Below, piece after piece: positions 51,096-63,604 of a DNA stretch of 64,000 nucleotides. The notes beneath the pieces are model-generated. The model saw nothing but the letters and a program-made list of their open reading frames with translations. It searched no databases and was not told where the DNA came from. Position numbers and translations under genes: made by a program. The stretch is from Vespa crabro (lineage: Eukaryota; Arthropoda; Insecta; Hymenoptera; Vespidae): positions 1,042,501 through 1,106,500 of the forward strand of contig NC_060967.1 of NCBI RefSeq assembly GCF_910589235.1. Direction: 5' to 3'. How positions within the stretch are numbered: the stretch's first letter is position 1; each line of letters opens with the position of its first letter.

Positions 51096-52488
51096 TTCTT
51101 ATCCCTTTCCCCATCCTCTTTCTCTCTAACTCTTTATTTCTTTCTTTTTTTTTTTTTTTTGCTTAGTATATACACCAAAGTTAACTTACAAGTTTTTTTA
51201 GATGGAACATCGTTAATTTTGCAGATATTTCCTCCAATGAAGAAAAATTTACTAAGTGTTATAAGTTCTTCGAATGATATTTAAGATTTTCTTAATGATT
51301 TATAATTTATTATAGTTTTAAGAAATGATAAATTCTGCGACGGGGTAATAAATGTAAAATACACGTAAATCAACAAATATTCCACGAAGGAAGGAACGAA
51401 CGAACGAACCAACGAACGAAGGAAGGAAGGAATGAACGAACGACAACATCGTAGGCGCTAAGTGTCATCGCTAAAATTACTCGACATATACCTCACTCAC
51501 TCTCTCTTTCTCTCTCCCTCTCTCTCTCTCTATCTTTCTGGCAAATTCAAACTCGTGCCACCCACTATCAGGCGATACTACTATTCAATTAATGATTTAC
51601 ACAAATTTTAACTGCTTGATATAGAAAAGATTTTTATATAATGCTTCACGATGATAGTTTATAAACGCTTAACTGATAAGATTTCTTTTTTATTTATTTA
51701 TTTATTTATTTATTATTTTTTTTTATTTTCCACAATTACACGTTCAATTTTAATGCGACACCCATACACGTTTTTGAGATATCCATTTTCTCATAATCGT
51801 TAGATCGTTAAAAACTTAAAGCGCACGCTCGATTATTATTATTATTACTATTACTATTATTATTATTATTATTACTATTATTATTATTATTATTATTATT
51901 GCGAGATGATAAGGAAAGATATATGTTATCAAATTTGATCTCTTTCAGATAATTTCAGTTCTCTCTCATATTTAATTTTACAAATGCTTACGATGGCATT
52001 TTTTCTTTTTTCCTTTTTGCTCCATTCATTTTATTTCACAGTAATACAACAAAGTAATAAAGAATTTTAATCGTCGAGAATAAAATTAATTTATTAGGAT
52101 ATAAAATAAAAGTAAGAAAAAAGAAAACAAAAAAAAATACAAAGAACAATAATAAAAAATGGCGTGGTGGGGGAGGGTGGTTGGAGGAAAGAAACAGTAA
52201 GTAATCTTTCGAGAAAGTGTAAAGAAGAAAATAAATAATGGCACGGTAGCGCAGATATATAATTGGCGATACTGTCGGAGAGAAAGAGAGAAAGAGACAG
52301 AGAGTGAGATGCATCGTTAAAATAACTCTGAAACGAGTTTCGTGTGAGCACGCGTACGATCACGTACGAAGGATAAAGAGAGAGAGAAAACCTCGAACGT
52401 ACCGGAAATGACGAGCGTTCCTTTCGCGTTCGCGGTCTCTCCATTTGGACGACAAAAGATTCGAGCGCAGTAAAGTATGTTTGCGATA

Positions 52489-52524
<36 letters not shown>

Positions 52525-53473
52525 GTATTGATGATAATAGTGGTGTGAGTAGACTACATAAGATTATGTGTATTCGATATATCGATAAAGCAATGGAATC
52601 GTTCGATTATCACACCGAGCAATTTAATGTATACACGTATGTATAATGCATACACATATATATATATATATAAATTTTTTTTATCTATAAATGTTTCCAA
52701 ATTTATTAATTTCGGCCTAATTTTATATACATATATATATATATATACATGATAGCTATCTATCTTACTGCCTAAATATAATTTCTATAATTTCGAATTT
52801 TCATAATACGTCGATGTGGGGATCATCGTTTATGACGATCGAACATAACATAAATAATACTTAAGAAATAAATTCTCTTTATCGTTTCTTTATCTATAAC
52901 TTCGTAATATTTTAAAAGGCGTGGCAGCAGTGTGTGTTTATGTGATATGTGTGTATGTGTTTGTTGGTTGGTCGTCTTGTCAAAAAAAAAAAACTTATAT
53001 ACTTTCGTTTATATTTAAAAAGATAAAAATGATACGATATACAAACACATATACATAGAAACATGCACATGCACATGCACACATATAAACAAAGAAACAA
53101 TGCAACGATGCTTGACGGTAGAAATAATTTTGCGGGCGGATGCGTCGACACTTTACTTTATTTCATTTTATTTTATTTCGTTTCATTTCATTTCATTTTA
53201 TATTTATTCCATCTCCCTCGCTCATTCTTTCATTCAATTTTTTGTTTTTTTTTTTTCTTTCTTTCTTTTTTTTCCTTTTTCCTTTATTCTCCTTCCCCTC
53301 GTTCGCGTCTTTTTTATACTAAACACACCGTCGTTGGCATGCGAACGAGCCTTCCGTTTAGCGACGCGGGTTATTCGCTCGTTATTCTTCATCCTCCCCC
53401 CACCCCCTCGTTTCTTTTCATGAGGACATGTGATGCACGGAAAGTGCATATGTATATGTGTATGCGTGTCTAA

Positions 53474-53504
<31 letters not shown>

Positions 53505-53567
53505 GTGTAATATATGTATAAGAAAAGAACAAATACATATATTCACACGAAAGTGTATATTCAATGC

Positions 53568-53604
<37 letters not shown>

Positions 53605-53811
53605 TTTACACAGATGCAGATACATACAAAGAGTTGCAACGAACGCACGCGGTCGGTGATTCTATAAATAAATGCGTTTGCTGTTCTAATCTGCCCTGGG
53701 CTCTCTCGCGTTGCAAAGCAGACAAAGGGCGATATCAGCTACCAGAAAATCATTGCGAAACGTGCCCACAAAGAAATAAAGAGAGAGAAAGAGAGAGAAA
53801 GAGAAAGAAAG

Positions 53812-53887
<76 letters not shown>

Positions 53888-55775
53888 ATATTTACGACGA
53901 CGTTCTGAAAGCGTGGAGAAAGAGACTTGCGATTCAATCGGAGAAAGTAAAGAAGGAGAAGGAGAAGGACGAAGAGGAGGAGGAGGAGGAGGAGGAGGAA
54001 GGATAAAAGGTGGAGGAGGAGGAAGGATAGAAGGAGGAGGAGAAAGGGTAGGAAGAGGAGAGGCAAAAGAGATAAGAACGAAGAAGAAAATGTAATAAAC
54101 ACACAAAAACACGTGGCACATATACATACATACATACATACATACGTATATGTGTATATGCACATATCGTAGAGTGCAAGGAGAAAAACTTTTTGGAAAA
54201 AAAAAAAAAAAAAAAAAAAAAAAGAAAAAAGAGGAAAAGAAAAGGAAAGAAAAAAAGAGAGAAAATTAGAGAGCAGAAAAAAAAAATTGAGGAAAAGACA
54301 AGAAAAAAAAGGAAGGAACTCAAAGAATGAAAATGGGGAAAAAAAATGGTTAAGATTAGGAATTTTTCAAATTTCTCTAAACGATTCGCCCATTTCATCG
54401 GTACATCTCTTTAAAAGCTTCTTTAAAATATCGCACGTTCTACTTTACGTCAATGAAAGAGGTCGATAGGCGACCTTGCACGGAATTCCGATGAAAAAGT
54501 TATTGTTTCTTTCTCTTACCCTCTTTTTCTCTCTCCCTCTCTCCCTCTCTCTCACTCTCTCTCTCACTCTCTCTCACTCTCTCTCTTTTTCTCCTTCTCT
54601 AACACCTGAAGGAGACTTCGAGCGCTTCGACGAAAAAAAAAAAAGAAGAAAGAAAGAAAGAAAGAGAGGTAAAATAAAATAAGACAATAACACAATGAAG
54701 GACAAAAAGAGAAAACTAAAAATACAATTGAACTATGAATAAGTATTTTGAATACACAAAACGATTACATGTCACGTGTAATTCCATTAATATACCCGTC
54801 GCATTTTTCTTTTTTCTTTTGGATATAAAAAAGAAGATGAGAAGCGAAAAAAAAGAAAGAAGGAATCAATAAGAAACAAAATAAAAGAAATGCTTTATAA
54901 ATCGAAAATGCGCTTAAAGAGGGATATGTGTGTATCCGAACGATAATGTTAAAGCATTCGTTTAAAGAGACACATTTCGTTCTATCGATTTAAAAATCCG
55001 AAATTAGAATTTTTTTAAATATTAGAAGATACGTGAGCTTAAAAAGAACGACGAAGAGGAAGAGGAGGAGGAGCAGGATGTTTTTTATATGATAAAAAAA
55101 AAAAAGGAAAAAAAAAGGAAAAAAAAAACCGCGTGCGGAATGTGTCGAAATATCGGCGACGATGATATTAAAAAAAAAAAAAAAAAAAAAAGAAAGAAAA
55201 AAGAAAAGCAAAGTAAAAAGAAAAAGAAAGAAAAAAAGAATTGATTATTCGCACGATTTTGTAAAAAAATTTGTTTGTTTCACAAAAAGAGTCGGATGAT
55301 CAAATGGACCAAACGGAACAACTTCCAAACGACGTTGCACAATATTGCACAATTGTTTCGCTCATTTCTTCGTTCGTTCGCATCGTTATTCTATATATCT
55401 CTCTCTCTCACTCTCTTTCTTTCTCTCTCCCCACCATCTTTCCCCCACCCCACCCCTTCCCTCTATCTCTCTCTTTTTTTCTCTCTAACGCATTTGCTAA
55501 ATTTTCTCTTTCAAGTTCATATATTAACACACATGTTTCCACACACACATATATATATATATATATGTATATACATATATTATCTTTCGGGGACATTGAC
55601 ACGTTAACATTATATATATATATATATATTTGTTCAGCAGACTTGTCCATATTAGAATTAAGGAAGGAAATACGAAGGAGACTTAATCGTTTATCATGTG
55701 GTTTACCTGCTGATAAAGCAGTTCCTGCGCGAGGATATTCGCAATGTCGACTGGATCCATGGCGGTGGCTGCCAT
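48765..55775 (-). CDS. kay: Kayak, AP-1 bZIP transcription factor (Fos)
   Basis: Exons 55707-55775, 49848-50354 and 48765-49334 join in phase 0 to 381 residues. Exon 1 encodes 23 residues starting MAATAMDPVDIANILAQEL. Exon 2 carries TPTLTPTTLRSIEQTF, a glutamine-rich tract (about residues 112-140), and the Fos basic region RRRQIRRERNKMAAARCRKRR (first twenty residues: 163-182). The leucine zipper runs across the exon 2/3 junction (LLE joined to ETEGLEQ, then LQDEIHQL and ELEFILEAHR). Exon 3 ends in a Ser/Pro/Thr-rich activation region and the terminus PPKLVSL. Kayak dimerises with Jun and binds TGA(C/G)TCA sites downstream of JNK and ERK, in dorsal closure, wound repair and growth. The first intron is 5.35 kb and contains a probable alternative first exon. 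Fly kayak also has several first exons. Confidence 0.95.
50000..50094 (-). repeat. Mixed CAG/CAA poly-glutamine tract in kayak
   Basis: About 25 glutamine codons with single His and Pro interruptions, encoded by a mixture of CAA and CAG, lie within exon 2 just before the basic region. Mixed codons suggest a selected protein tract rather than a fresh expansion. Confidence 0.85.
50800..50812. promoter_or_regulatory. Palindromic GATA-type site in kayak intron 1
   Basis: CGATAAGTTATCG reads the same on both strands around its central base and contains two facing GATAA cores. Another CTGATAAA lies at about 50772. It sits in a unique stretch (50690-50840) of the intron, suitable for an enhancer but unproven. 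Confidence 0.25.
52403..52444 (-). CDS. kay: Possible alternative first coding exon of kayak
   Basis: Within kayak intron 1 the minus strand has ATG in good context (CCAAATGGAG) at 52444, fourteen codons reading MERPRTRKERSSFP, and then GTACGT, a good donor. The exon ends in phase 0, which is the phase needed to join kayak exon 2 (LVSLDG...). The surrounding 52380-52470 is CpG-rich against AT-rich intron, as expected for an internal promoter. The peptide is basic and unlike the other N-terminus. I infer an alternative isoform from phase and context only. Confidence 0.5.
53815..54090. repeat. Long purine-only region: (GA)n then GGA-rich
   Basis: (GA)n at 53815-53884 is followed after about 50 bases by a nearly pure purine tract (53939-54090) of GAG, GGA and AGGAGG words. 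The tract lies in kayak intron 1, so the transcript is pyrimidine-rich there. Coding frames across it (Glu-Arg, Gly-Gly or Leu-Ser) are not credible proteins. Confidence 0.85.
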
Positions 55776-56800
55776 AGCTTGTCGTTTTCCTGTCTCGTTA
55801 AAATTATTCGTTCAAATGCGTTCGTTTTCTTATAATATATATATATATTATATATATATACATATATATATATAATCGTCTCTCGTCGTCGTCTCTCGTC
55901 GTCGTCGTCGTCGCCGTCAAAAAATCGAATGGAAAGAGTAAAAAAGAAAAAGAAAAAGGAAAATAGGAATTGCACTTGCGGTAATATAAAAAAGAAAAAA
56001 AAAAGAAAGAAAAGAAAAAGGAAAATTTACAAAAGATTACAAAAAAGGAAAGAGAAAAGAATTTCGAAAAGGGAAAGAGAAAGAAGAAAGAAATTAAAGA
56101 AAAAAAAAAAAAGAAAAATAAAATAAATGATTAAGAAGTAATAAAAAAAAAAATATAATAATAATAATAATAATAATAATAGTAATTATTATTATTATTA
56201 TTATTATTCTTGATTTTCAGTCGGTCGGGTTGGTCGGTCGTTCGTTCGTGAGAAGAGATCTCGTTTTGGACGTCGGTGTGCGCTTCTTTACTCTCTCCCT
56301 CTCTTCCTCTTCCTCCTCCACCTTCTACTCCACCTCCTTCTCCTCTTCTTCTCTTGTATATATCTATCTCTCTCTTTATCTTTATCTCTCCTATCGTTCA
56401 CCCCTCTCAGTCTCTCTCTCTCTCTCTCTTTCTCTCTATTTCTCTTTCTGTTTCTCTTGTGTCTCTTTATCTATCTATCTATCTATCTCTTTCTCTCTCT
56501 CTCTCTCCTGTTTCTCTTTCCCCCCTCTCTCTCTCTGTTTCTTTTTATATCTCCTCCCTCGTGCACGCTTTCTTCTTGCGTCGGTTCGTTCGGGTCTTCT
56601 CACTTTCGAAAAAGAGTTCTTTGCAAACCTTGCGTCCTCCACCGACGCCTCTCTTACACTGAGAAGAGCGAGCGAGCGTCTCGACGCCGGCGATCTTCGT
56701 GGCCTTACGCGACGCGAGGAAAGCTATCCTAAAAATAACCTTTCGAAGTTCGACCGTGTATATATATACACAAACGAACACACATATATATATATACATA
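55776..56800 (-). promoter_or_regulatory. kay: Kayak 5' UTR and promoter region
   Basis: Upstream of the kayak ATG there are (AT)n, (GTC)n at 55877-55917, poly-A and (TAA)n tracts, then a CpG-rich island at 56560-56760. On the minus strand a GGAGATATAAAAAG word (56541-56554) could be a TATA box below that island, and CTAAAAATAA at 56729-56738 fits the MEF2 consensus. The transcription start is not determinable from sequence alone. Confidence 0.3.
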
Positions 56801-56889
56801 CACATATGTATATATACATGCTCTGAGGTCGTACGAGAGGGGATGATAGAAGGAGACAGAGGACAAAGACAGAATTCTTTTCCTTTTTT

Positions 56890-56929
<40 letters not shown>

Positions 56930-57072
56930 CTCTTTCTCCTTCTTTCTTTTTACGAGAAAAACCATCGGCCATTACGGATTATTTTCTTTTCTCGTTCTCA
57001 GAAGAAACAGACAAAAAAAAAAAGAAGAAAAAAGATAAAGAACCAACCACGATAGGATTTTTATCGTCACTC

Positions 57073-57107
<35 letters not shown>

Positions 57108-57698
57108 GGGAGGAGAGAGAGAAGGGGAGAACAAAAAGAGAGGAAAGCTTTCGCTCGTGATTAAACTACTACTTCTCCGAAGTTATCCAAAGTTTTGTCA
57201 GTCTCCACCCAACATTCTTGTCTTACCCCATCTCCCTCAATATCCCTTAACATCATCCCTCTCTTTTTTTCCTTTCCTCATTTCTTTTCCTCAATTTCTT
57301 TTTTTTTTCCCCCATCCTTTCGTTTGTTTTCCTATCGTTCTCCTTTTTTTTTTCTTTCTTCTTATTTAATCTTCCTTCCTTCCTGCCTTCTTTCACTATT
57401 TTTTTTTCCTTTTTTTTCGTTTCATCGAAGTGATAAAGAATTTTTTTCACGATGAGATGTACTTTCACTTTGGGTAAAACGTTTCTAAAGATTTTTCTTT
57501 TCTCTTGGGCTATATAATAAAGGGACCATATAACAGTGTCTTGGATTTTACTTGATAGAATCAGTTCAGGACAATGTTCAAATTTTTATAGTTTATCTTA
57601 TATATATGTACGTATAGAAATAGTCTCTATTTACGATTAGTTCTCTTTTCTCTTATCATAGAGGGAAACTTTCAAGGATTCTAAAAAGGAAATTGCCT

Positions 57699-57744
<46 letters not shown>

Positions 57745-58947
57745 AAAATTTATATATGTGTGTATGTATGTGTGTATACGTCTCAACAAGAGTACGTAAG
57801 TCTCCTGAAGTCGATTTAAAAGGAACGATAAACTCTAAGCGAAAGCGTATCACAAAGTATGCGTTCCCGTAGATAGATAATATGTATAGAATCGAGCTTT
57901 CACTTCCATTTGGCCGGAAGTTTTGAAAAGATTATTTTTGAAAAATGATGATAAACTAATGGACAGGATTTACGAAATATCCTTTATCGTAAATTTCTAT
58001 GAAACATCCGACATAGAATAGTTTTGTCACCAGAGAATAGTTTATACGATACATCGATCGATCGTATAATTGATCCTTCGATCAATTTTATATAATCCGA
58101 TAGTCGATCAAACGAATTAGTAAACGTTATCCTATCCTATGTCCTATATCTATCTATCTCTATTTCATTCTCCCTTGTCTTCATAAAAAAAAAAAAAAAC
58201 AAAAATCGCTTCAAGTTGATTATTGAACGTACAAACACATAAACATACTTAAACGCATACGTACATTATGTACGTATGAATGTGTATATATGAATATGTA
58301 TGTAGTTTCTAATCGATCGTGTTTTTCCATGAAAATTTAACAAACAAATCGATGTTTTAAGTGACATGAAACGTTTAAAGAGACAAAGAGAAAGAGAGAG
58401 AATCATCGTTTAAACTCGTAAATTAAAAGAAGACAACGAACGACGACATAGAATTCTCCAATTGCTCAGCATGACCCCGTCGAAGGAGATTTAATTAGTT
58501 CGCGGTTTCTAAGTTTAACACACCTGTGAAGTGGCGTTGCACACATCTTCGTCTCTGTCTTTTTCTCTCTCTCTCTCTCTCTCTCTCTTAGTAGATCCCA
58601 GTTTTATGCGATCGTAGATTTTGGATAGTCGCCAATATACGTTTCTCTTTCGGCTAAAGATCTCCCTCTCTATCTTTTTCTATTTTATTTTCTCTCTGTT
58701 CAAGCATAAAAATCACTTTTCCATCTTCTATAATTAAATTAATATAATATTAATCGTATATATAAAAAGAATTTTTACTATCGTTCGTATACTTCATTCA
58801 TTATATTATTTATTTCATCTCTTTTTTGTGTCATTTCGAAATGGGCCAATAAATCTTTATTGTCCTTCCTTAATTTTAATTATTATTAATTATAACGAGT
58901 ATTATTTGAAAAAATTGCGATAAGTTATTCTTTTTCTTTTTTTCTCT

Positions 58948-58980
<33 letters not shown>

Positions 58981-59108
58981 ATATTTCTATCGAGTGTTGC
59001 CTCGAATACGTTTATATATTCCGTATATATATATGTGTGTGTGTGTGAGTATGTACGTGTAAAATTGTTTGAATCGAGATCGCAAAGAGGAAAGAGGAAA
59101 AAGTGAGT

Positions 59109-59155
<47 letters not shown>

Positions 59156-59823
59156 GCTAGTCGTTATACACGTTGAACAGATTTAATTTTATCGTTTGTC
59201 CCACATAGTAGAGAGGCCAATGAGAGAGAGAGAGAGAGAGAGAGAGTGGGAGAGGGAGAAACTCGAAAGAGAGAGATAGATAGATAAAACTTTTCATCGT
59301 TATCCGAAAATATTTCCAAGGAATTTTTTCTTTTTCTTTTTTTTTTTTTTCTTTTGTTACATTTCATATGCGAGTCTGAACTATTCGGACGAAAGATACG
59401 AGAGGTATGTCTATTTTTTTTTTCTTTCTTTTTTTTCTTTATTTTTTTTTTTTTTTTTTTAAGTCGTTCTTCCAATACCTCCAGCATAGTTGGCACTGTT
59501 ATCTCGAGCAATCGATTGTTGTGTAATCTGGACGAGAAGACAAACAACATGTCATGGACCTGGACATTTTTTCCTTTCTCTTATTTTGAACCAATTTCTT
59601 TTTCTTATCTTGAGGAATTCGTCAAAGATAAGAGAAAGGGAGAGAAAGAGTGTGAAAGGTAGATCGTAGAAAGTGTATTTGAGGTATTTGAAACGTTCGA
59701 AATATTTCGTTGCACGTATTAAAAGATCGGAGGAGAGAGGAAACGCTGAAAATTTTCAAGTTTATTATTGTTACATGATAAACAACAAGATAGATAGATA
59801 GATAGATAGGTAAAGATAGAGTT

Positions 59824-59862
<39 letters not shown>

Positions 59863-60136
59863 AAAATATCGTAACATCGTAAATTTTTTTTGTACTTTTC
59901 CTTCTTTTTCTTTTTATTCCTCCATCATTTTTGTTGTTCGTTTCTCGATAAAAGAGAAAAACATAGAGAGAGAGAGAGAGACAGAGAGAGATCAATTAGT
60001 TTGAAATACTCCGCAGAAACCTGCTATGTAGTAAGTTTTTACGTCACTCGGAAACGGGAGTCTGGCCTCTCAGTAGGCGAACACGAGATGGACATTTAAA
60101 ACCCCCCCTCCCTATCCAGCTTATCTCGGGCTTGAT

Positions 60137-60170
60137 ATGCAAACATGTGCCAGCCGGATTACAATAAACA
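60137..60170. promoter_or_regulatory. Possible enhancer: POU, K50 homeodomain and forkhead words
   Basis: ATGCAAAC (60137-60144, octamer type), GGATTA (60156-60161, K50 homeodomain type) and TAAACA (60165-60170, forkhead type) lie within 34 bases of unique sequence about 4.4 kb upstream of the kayak start. Motifs this short occur by chance, so this is only a pointer. Confidence 0.25.
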
Positions 60171-60242
60171 ATTCCTCGTGTTTTACCAGCCGTATAGAAG
60201 CTGTATAGTGGAATTCTCAAAACATCAAACACATGACTAGAA

Positions 60243-60289
<47 letters not shown>

Positions 60290-60412
60290 TCTCTGGTCGT
60301 TGGATTACGCGAGAATATATTAGATTGCCTTTGGCTTTCGGGATATCTTTATTACGAAATTACGTAAGAAATAGAGAGAAGAGGAGAAAAAAAGAAAATG
60401 AAAAAGAAGGAG

Positions 60413-60443
<31 letters not shown>

Positions 60444-60878
60444 AGCAAAAAAGATGTACGACAAAAATATATATCCGGTTTTTCTCCTTAGAATTTTAAC
60501 GATCTAAGGATCGAGAGATGTAAATTTTTTGCTTATTTGCAACTCGACGTGTACTATCGATTTCATATGGCAAATAAATTATATTCTCGATAACAGCAAA
60601 CAAAATAAATAAATAAATAAATCAAAGATAAGGAAAAGAAATAATTGCAAAAAGTAAAAATAAAGAGAGAAGGAAGGAAAAAAAAATTAAGAGAGAAAAA
60701 AAATATATATTTATATAATTGAAAAGAATGAAACAATACGATAGAGAAGACGATAATGGAAGAAATGTAATATTTCGATTTAAAGTGATGGAAAAGGAAA
60801 AAATAAGAAAGAAAGAAAGAGAAAAAAGAAAGGAAAAAGAAAAAAAAATCGAGGCGACACTGGCATAACACACGTTGG

Positions 60879-61016
60879 TTATAATATGCGCGATAATAGT
60901 GCGACGCGATCGACCGTTCCGACTTCGTGCGCGATTAACAGGAAAAATATAGAGGCGGATAAATATTTCCAGGAAATCCATCGAGGTCCCGCCGCCACCG
61001 CCGCCTCCACTGCCAT
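60879..61016 (-). CDS. Possible 45-residue small protein or signal-peptide exon
   Basis: On the minus strand an ATG at 61016 opens MAVEAAVAAGPRW, then a hydrophobic segment (LSASIFFLLIAH, about residues 19-30), and stops at 60879. The sequence is not repeat-derived and is CpG-rich, and it could be a signal anchor. The frame is also open upstream through a poly-Thr (ACG)n repeat, and I see no strong donor inside. It may be a micropeptide, a first exon with a missed donor, or chance. Confidence 0.2.
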   Translation of the reverse strand: MAVEAAVAAGPRWISWKYLSASIFFLLIAHEVGTVDRVALLSRIL

Positions 61017-62465
61017 CGTCGACGTCGACGTCGACGTCGTCGTCGTCGTCGTTGTCGTTGTCGTTGTCGTCGTAGTAACATAGTCACGCATTCTACCTAC
61101 GTTTAATCCAACGATATTAACCCCTCGCCAAATCTTTTCGTGTCCCCCATATATACACATATATATATATGTGTGTGTGTATTAATATGTATGTATGTAT
61201 GTATGCATGTTTAATATATATATATATATATATATATAGATATGTAGATGTCTATGTTTAATATCTATGCATGTACGTATGCATGTATCTATGTAAGTTT
61301 AATATATCTATGTATATATATTTAATATATATGTATTTATTAATATGTATGTATGTATGTATTAAGTATATATGTATATATGTATTTATTATATATATCC
61401 GGATATCTTCGTGATTCCTCTTCGAGGAACTCAATTGGCAATTCCTGGCTAATCTCAAACAAAACCACGTCTATCTTTCTTTCTTTTTTTTTTTTTTTTT
61501 TTTTTAATTCTCTCTCCCTCTCCCTTAGCCCCTACTTATCACTATCTCTGTCTTTTTATCTTAATCTTTCGTAAAGATTAATTAATTGTTCCGTATAAAT
61601 ATTTGTATATATAGGACGCGATAATAAATTTCGCAGAGCGCGATCTATTTCGTCATTAAATACTATCTCGTGCTTTTCGTTGAACGTTTACAAAACTTTA
61701 TTGAGAAATTAAAAGAGAGAGAGAGAGAGAGAGAGATGTGAGAAACGAGATGAATATATGTATCTTGTTAATCCACGTTGTTCTTGTTCTTGTTATTTTT
61801 CTTCCTCTTCTTTTTCTTTGTCTCTTAATCCTTCTTTATTTAAGTAAGATAACAATTACTAAGTGCATTATTATCATCATTATTATTATTATTAATTATT
61901 ATTATTAATTATTATTGTTATTATTAATCTTAATTATTGTTATGAATCTTATTATTGTTGTTATGATTATTACGTGAACATAGATGTGGGGATGGAAGGG
62001 GAGGAGGGGAGAAAGAAAATTGAAAGGAGGGCAGAAAAAGAACATGTGCGTTACGAAAAAAAAAAAGGATGAAAAAGGAAGGAAAAGAAAAAGAAGACAA
62101 AAACAAAAAAAAAAAAAAAAAGAAGGATAATAAAAAATATCGTTCCTTTAGAAAAAGTACTATTACATATCGCGTTGAATTCGCATAACCGGATTTGTTT
62201 TCTTCCATTCACGGCCATAAATGTTTCGAAATACAATCGACGTGTATACGCACACGTACGCTTAGATTACGAGAGAGAGAGAGAGAGAGAGAGGGAGGGA
62301 GAGAGAGACGTGCAGGAGGTCGTAAAAAAAAAAAAGGCGAACGGTGGAGAGGAGGGGATTCTACTCTTCGTGAAGTGAAATTATGCCGATCACGACGTGT
62401 TTGCGATATATCGTGCTGCGTAGAATCGACAAGTCCGCTCGAAATTACTAGAACAAAGTCCAAGA

Positions 62466-62503
<38 letters not shown>

Positions 62504-62659
62504 GGATAGGTAGATAAGTTGGGGTAGTGGGGACACTGCATCATCCGATCTTTTGTCCTTCCCTCGGGTCCTTTTGCGAACTTTGATCTTTACGGTCGAG
62601 AAATCGCATTTACGAAAGTCCGTGAGAATCGTGTATCAGAGCGAAGAAAAATCTGACAG

Positions 62660-62666
62660 CGTATGT

Positions 62667-62730
<64 letters not shown>

Positions 62731-62760
62731 ATGTATGTGTGTGTGTGTGTGTGTGTGTGT
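62660..62760. repeat. (TC)n-(TG)n compound microsatellite
   Basis: (TC)n at about 62671-62722 passes directly into (TG)n to 62760. Confidence 0.9.
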
Positions 62761-62873
62761 TACGTATGAATGTTTGTATTATTTATATTTGCATTAAGTC
62801 GATCACAGGATGGAAAAATTCCTTTGTCTACTTTCCTTTGAGATTCAATATAAAGTCGAGATAATATAAGTAT

Positions 62874-62905
<32 letters not shown>

Positions 62906-63554
62906 TGTATGTTGTATGTATATATATCGAGAAAATAATAGTTCGTTATTTGCTGTACGTGTGTGTGTGTCTGTGTGTGTGTGTGTAAGAGAGCGAGGGG
63001 TTGTATGTGTACACGTATATCCTCTCGCATATTCTCTTGCGTATAATCATGCGACGAAATTAGATCGTTCGATTTATATTTCTACGGTACGACGGTGTAT
63101 TTTTATCTGGTTAGTCTATTTTCGAAGCATGTTCAAAGCGTTTCCTGTTCGTTTGTGTTCGTAAACTTCGGATTCGTCGGAGTTTAAGTGGGTAGTAAGA
63201 GAAAATCTTTTATCGGTTTAATTAAATCTCTAATCGTCCTGAAAGTAATGTTTTTTCTTTCATAAATATATATATATATATATAATTTTATTTATATTAC
63301 TATTATTTATTCTTTCTCTTTCTCTCTCTCTCTCTATAATATATATATATATATATCTCTATAATATATATATATCTCTAATATAATATATCTCTATAAT
63401 ATATATATATATATGTATATATATATTATTTTATTTAATTATAAAATACTTATATTAGAAATATATCAATATATATATTTCCATTTACTTATATCCTCAT
63501 TATCAAGTGTAACATTTTAATCGAAATCGACATAAAAAAAATATACATAAATAA

Positions 63555-63555
63555 G

Positions 63556-63602
<47 letters not shown>

Positions 63603-63604
63603 AT
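63555..63604. repeat. (AAAT)n tetranucleotide repeat
   Basis: About twelve AAAT units. Confidence 0.9.

Noticed and set aside
55703..55975. 90-codon minus frame over kayak exon 1 with an Asp run
   Set aside because: It is out of frame with kayak exon 1; the Asp and Tyr-Ile stretches come from (GTC)n and (AT)n repeats.
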